A stretch of 14,497 bases of DNA from an uncultured Clostridia bacterium (GTDB taxonomy: Bacteria; Bacillota; Clostridia; TANB77; CAG-508), in NCBI GenBank assembly GCA_947629995.1, contig CANRFX010000023.1, positions 1 through 14,497 on the forward strand, in the 5' to 3' direction. Every line of letters begins with the position of its first letter. Position 1 is the stretch's first letter. Of the stretch, positions 13,179-14,497 are shown piece by piece. The notes beneath the pieces were generated by a model. The model had not been told where the DNA came from and did not search any database. It saw only the letters and a program-made list of their open reading frames with translations. The position numbers were made by a program, and so were the translations under genes.

Positions 13179-13686
13179 TTATCGTTCCCAATCTCCATCT
13201 TCTCTTATTTCTTTATTTATTTCTAAACTTTTAGAAATGAAATATGTTGAATCATTTTTCTTTTTATCTATAGAAAATCCTAACTTTTTATAAAATCCCA
13301 ATAGATAGCTTCTTGCTTCAGCTAATATATTTTTACAACCTATACTTCTTGAATAATTTTCAGCTTTATGTATTAATTCTTTAGCTATTTCTCTATGTAT
13401 ATATCTTTCTTCTACAAATAAACCTTGAATATATGAATAACTTTTTCTCTTGTTTAACTCCAACATTATATAACCAACTATTTCATTCTCGCTCCCGTTA
13501 TCATTTAACAAAGAAGCAACATATGCATTGTAATTATTTTCTTCACTAAATAATTCATTCCAAATCCAATATCCATATCCGATGTCCAATTCCTACATTA
13601 CAGCCATGATCATCTAGTAATTTATCATATAAATCATTTATAATTTCCTTATCTTCCTCTTGTATCTTTCTATATATAATATTCAT
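13179..13686 (-). CDS. GNAT-family N-acetyltransferase, read through one +1 frameshift at CGG (skipped base 13581)
   Basis: An acyl-CoA-dependent acetyltransferase of unknown substrate. A naive reading begins at an internal ATG (13589) and misses the N-terminus. From the ATG at 13686, which has GGAG nine bases upstream, the frame runs 35 codons to CGG; skipping base 13581 joins it to the rest, giving 168 residues and an exact multiple of three. The joint reads NVGIGH-GYGYWIWNEL. The GNAT features are ENEIVGYIMLEL (beta strands), YIQGLFVEERYI (the central strand) and FYKKLGF (motif B). The acetyl-CoA pyrophosphate loop, normally R-G-K-G-I-A/G, reads I-H-R-E-I-A, so its glycines are missing; activity may be altered. 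A CGG at 13495-13497 is out of frame (AAC GGG). It has its own promoter, upstream. Without recoding only 43 residues would be made. Confidence 0.82.
13578..13581 (-). other. +1 recoding site CGGA in the GNAT gene
   Basis: The frame reads ATT GGA CAT CGG ATA TGG, with a stop at 13557-13555. Omitting the C gives CAT GGA TAT GGA TAT, that is H-G-Y-G-Y, joining the N-terminal 35 residues to the acetyltransferase domain (Gly36). The preceding codon is CAT. Confidence 0.75.
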
Positions 13687-13721
13687 AATCATTTTCTCCA
13701 TAACTACTATCTATTTTGATA

Positions 13722-13750
13722 ATTATATTATATTTTCTAAAATTTTACAA
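13722..13750 (-). promoter_or_regulatory. Predicted promoter of the GNAT gene
   Basis: TTGTAA (13750-13745), a 17-base spacer and a consensus TATAAT (13727-13722). Transcription would begin near 13715, about 29 bases before the chosen ATG at 13686. This position supports the long start rather than the internal ATG at 13589. Confidence 0.6.
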
Positions 13751-13776
13751 TAGATTAATTATATAATTAAAGATTA

Positions 13777-13835
13777 TACATATTAATGTGTATCGATGCG
13801 AAGCGACAGTTACACTCCCAATATGTAATACGGGA
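13777..13835. repeat. Structured palindrome upstream of the GNAT promoter
   Basis: Nested arms pair: TACATATT (13777-13784) with AATATGTA (13820-13827), GTGTA (13788-13792) with TACAC (13811-13815), and TCG/CGA inside. TCCC (13816-13819) can also pair with GGGA (13832-13835), giving an alternative fold. It is richer in CG than the flanks. It lies upstream of the GNAT promoter, so it is not in that leader. It could be a small RNA end, a protein site or a short mobile repeat; I cannot tell. The remaining sequence of 13836-13927 is A+T-rich with nothing I can name. Confidence 0.45.
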
Positions 13836-13927
13836 ATAATTTTATATAAATATAACTATCTAATTCAGATATATCAACAAATACATAAAATATAAGTATA
13901 AATATTTTTATAAATTATCAGTATAAA

Positions 13928-14046
13928 TAAAAAAGTTCTTATAGAACTATAAAATTCTATAAGAACACTCAGACTGATGCCAATGACGTAGATATTTACA
14001 ACTCGCCATTGACTCTCTTGACGATTGATACAAATATCAATCAATT
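13928..14046 (-). ncRNA. Candidate small RNA of about 120 bases
   Basis: A promoter (TTGAAC 14080-14075, 16-base spacer, TATACT 14058-14053) would start a minus-strand RNA near 14046. It would fold a hairpin at 14023-14042 (8-bp stem, 4-base loop), a weaker central stem (CAATG 13981-13985 with CATTG 14007-14011), and end in a 12-bp terminator hairpin at 13935-13966 followed by six T. An open frame of 76 codons crosses it but has no ribosome site and runs through the terminator, so I prefer a non-coding RNA. It faces away from the toxin-like gene; a regulatory link to it is only a possibility. Confidence 0.55.
13935..13966 (-). terminator. Rho-independent terminator of the candidate small RNA
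   Basis: Perfect 12-bp stem (13935-13946 with 13955-13966), 8-base loop, followed on the minus strand by six T residues. It is placed to end the RNA starting near 14046. On the plus strand there is no T run, so it acts in one direction. Confidence 0.8.
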
Positions 14047-14052
14047 TATTAA

Positions 14053-14080
14053 AGTATATCATAATTGAGATAATGTTCAA
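14053..14080 (-). promoter_or_regulatory. Predicted promoter of the candidate small RNA
   Basis: TTGAAC and TATACT are separated by 16 bases. Together with the terminator 90 bases downstream they frame a short transcript with no convincing coding frame. Confidence 0.55.
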
Positions 14081-14121
14081 TAGCAAAACTAAAAATTCTT
14101 TCAAAAATTTGTTCTGTTCGC

Positions 14122-14150
14122 TTGTTTTTTATTTAAAAATATTGTATATT
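14122..14150 (+). promoter_or_regulatory. Predicted promoter of the small membrane peptide
   Basis: TTGTTT (14122-14127), a 17-base spacer and TATATT (14145-14150). Transcription would begin near 14157, at the edge of the left inverted repeat, giving a leader of about 77 bases before the ATG. Confidence 0.5.
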
Positions 14151-14157
14151 GGTAAAC

Positions 14158-14190
14158 ATAGGAAATGAGAATAAGCAGATGTGGTTTGCC
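14158..14190 (+). repeat. Left arm of a 33-bp imperfect inverted repeat
   Basis: ATAGGAAATG (14158-14167) and GTGGTTTGCC (14181-14190), 13 bases apart, recur exactly and at the same spacing on the other strand at 14403-14435. The arm is the predicted 5' end of the toxin-like mRNA. GTGG/CCAC can form a small hairpin there. Confidence 0.8.
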
Positions 14191-14233
14191 ACTTTTAATC
14201 CACAACATCAGTTGTGAGAATGGAGGTGGTGCT

Positions 14234-14344
14234 ATGATAGAAGCTGTTTTATTAGAAATAATGTACTTACTTTTATTTGGCTTAGTTGTTGAAACTATTA
14301 TAGTATTTGCCTTAATTATACTAGTTATAATTTTAAGCAAATAG
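14234..14344 (+). CDS. 36-residue hydrophobic peptide, candidate Fst-like type I toxin
   Basis: The only convincing plus-strand gene. The ATG at 14234 follows GGAGGTGG, a very strong ribosome site, and the frame ends at TAG (14342-14344). The peptide has an acidic start (MIEAVLLEIM), a continuous membrane helix (about residues 11-34) and a single lysine at the end. The stretch LLFGLVVETI resembles the F-x-GLVLEMI core of Fst-type toxins of the Enterococcus par system, but the usual charged C-terminal tail is missing. A hairpin (CACAAC/GTTGTG, about 14201-14216) lies just upstream and may hold back translation. The gene ends at a two-way terminator that faces a convergent RNA, the layout of type I toxin-antitoxin loci. 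A holin-like or regulatory membrane peptide is the alternative. Confidence 0.6.
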   Translation: MIEAVLLEIMYLLLFGLVVETIIVFALIILVIILSK

Positions 14345-14349
14345 ACAAT

Positions 14350-14390
14350 AAAAAAACACATCTGTACTTGACGGTTAGGTGTGTTTTTTT
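14350..14390. terminator. Two-way terminator shared by the toxin-like mRNA and the convergent RNA
   Basis: A 13-bp stem (14351-14363 with 14377-14389, one G-T pair) around a 13-base loop, flanked by an A run on one side and a T run on the other. It can stop transcription from either direction, so the two RNAs are complementary through it. Confidence 0.85.
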
Positions 14391-14433
14391 ACATATATAA
14401 CTGGCAAACCACGTTTGTGGTTCTCCATTTCCT
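14350..14433 (-). ncRNA. Candidate antitoxin RNA of about 84 bases
   Basis: A near-consensus promoter (TTGACT, 17 bases, TATAAT) would start a minus-strand RNA near 14433, which ends at the shared terminator. It overlaps only the 3' end of the toxin-like mRNA. Its 5' end carries the same sequence as the mRNA's 5' end because of the inverted repeat. No coding frame with a ribosome site is evident. The arrangement matches Fst/par RNA II in general plan. Confidence 0.55.
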
Positions 14434-14435
14434 AT
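14403..14435 (-). repeat. Right arm of the 33-bp imperfect inverted repeat
   Basis: GGCAAACCAC (14403-14412) and CATTTCCTAT (14426-14435) are exact complements of the two 10-base blocks of the left arm. It forms the predicted 5' end of the convergent RNA. The enclosed unit of about 280 bp could also be a small mobile element. Confidence 0.8.
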
Positions 14436-14439
14436 TTTT

Positions 14440-14468
14440 ATTATAATAAAATTAATTGAAAAAGTCAA
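14440..14468 (-). promoter_or_regulatory. Predicted promoter of the antitoxin-like RNA
   Basis: TTGACT (14468-14463), a 17-base spacer and a perfect TATAAT (14445-14440). It is stronger by hexamer match than the facing toxin-like promoter, as expected for an RNA that must exceed its target. Confidence 0.7.
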
Positions 14469-14497
14469 TAAAAATTGCAATTTATTATATTTTTTTA

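Noticed and set aside
1326..13686. Ordinary sequencing or assembly error as the cause of the frame breaks
   Set aside because: Not fully excluded, but random errors would be spread over homopolymers and intergenic DNA. Here all six are C insertions directly before GG of a glycine codon, hundreds of other glycine codons are untouched, and long A or T runs in genes show no breaks.
13960..14010. A CTGATG segment suggestive of a hammerhead ribozyme core
   Set aside because: The matching GAAA half and the three flanking stems are not present.
13874..14104. A 76-codon minus-strand open frame
   Set aside because: No ribosome site, it crosses a strong terminator hairpin, and its start lies upstream of the predicted transcript start; a non-coding RNA fits better.
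14101..14361. An 86-codon minus-strand open frame
   Set aside because: It is antisense to the toxin-like gene, would be cut off by the two-way terminator, and has no ribosome site.
1..14497. tRNA or rRNA genes and CRISPR arrays
   Set aside because: I saw no cloverleaf with TTCGANNC-type T arm, no rRNA segment and no regularly spaced repeats. In particular no special glycine tRNA that could explain the recoding lies in this window.

Overview
The window is very A+T-rich bacterial DNA. Almost every gene is on the minus strand, with strong AGGAGG-type ribosome binding sites and short intergenic gaps. The gene set (RemA, Asp23/AmaP/DUF2273, YicC next to remA-rpoZ-gmk-priA-def-fmt, nusB-xseA-xseB, a formate-tetrahydrofolate ligase, rubrerythrin, an Fst-like small toxin) points to an anaerobic low-GC Firmicute, most likely an uncultivated Clostridia-type lineage. 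The lineage is an inference.

Layout, in the direction of transcription (right to left). The right edge (about 14.12-14.47 kb) holds a compact type I toxin-antitoxin-like locus: a 36-residue membrane peptide on the plus strand, faced by a short convergent RNA sharing a two-way terminator. Next comes a candidate small RNA (13.93-14.05 kb). Then follow a GNAT acetyltransferase, a four-helix membrane protein of unknown function and a rubrerythrin. From about 11.8 to 4.24 kb runs one long housekeeping operon behind a near-consensus promoter: rsmE, a lysine-rich membrane protein, yicC, remA, rpoZ, gmk, priA, def, fmt. It ends at a perfect 17-bp hairpin that also overlaps the promoter of the next operon: asp23, amaP, DUF2273, nusB, xseA, xseB, a DUF212 protein and fhs, which is cut by the left edge.

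The striking observation is a recurrent +1 frameshift. Four genes (xseA, fmt, priA, GNAT) do not read through in one frame. They are restored to full length by skipping exactly one base at six places in total. In all six the skipped base is the C of an in-frame CGG codon, so CGGN is read as the glycine codon GGN. The glycines recovered are in the most conserved motifs (PriA Walker A and both glycines of its AGRAGR motif, the XseA GHETD motif, the Fmt domain junction). Every other CGG inside a minus-strand gene is out of frame, so no in-frame CGG is read as arginine in this window, although CGT and CGA are used as ordinary arginine codons. The simplest reading is that CGG has lost its tRNA and now triggers programmed +1 frameshifting, or that CGGN is decoded as a four-base glycine codon. 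A systematic sequencing artefact is the main alternative and would have to be excluded from raw reads and related genomes.
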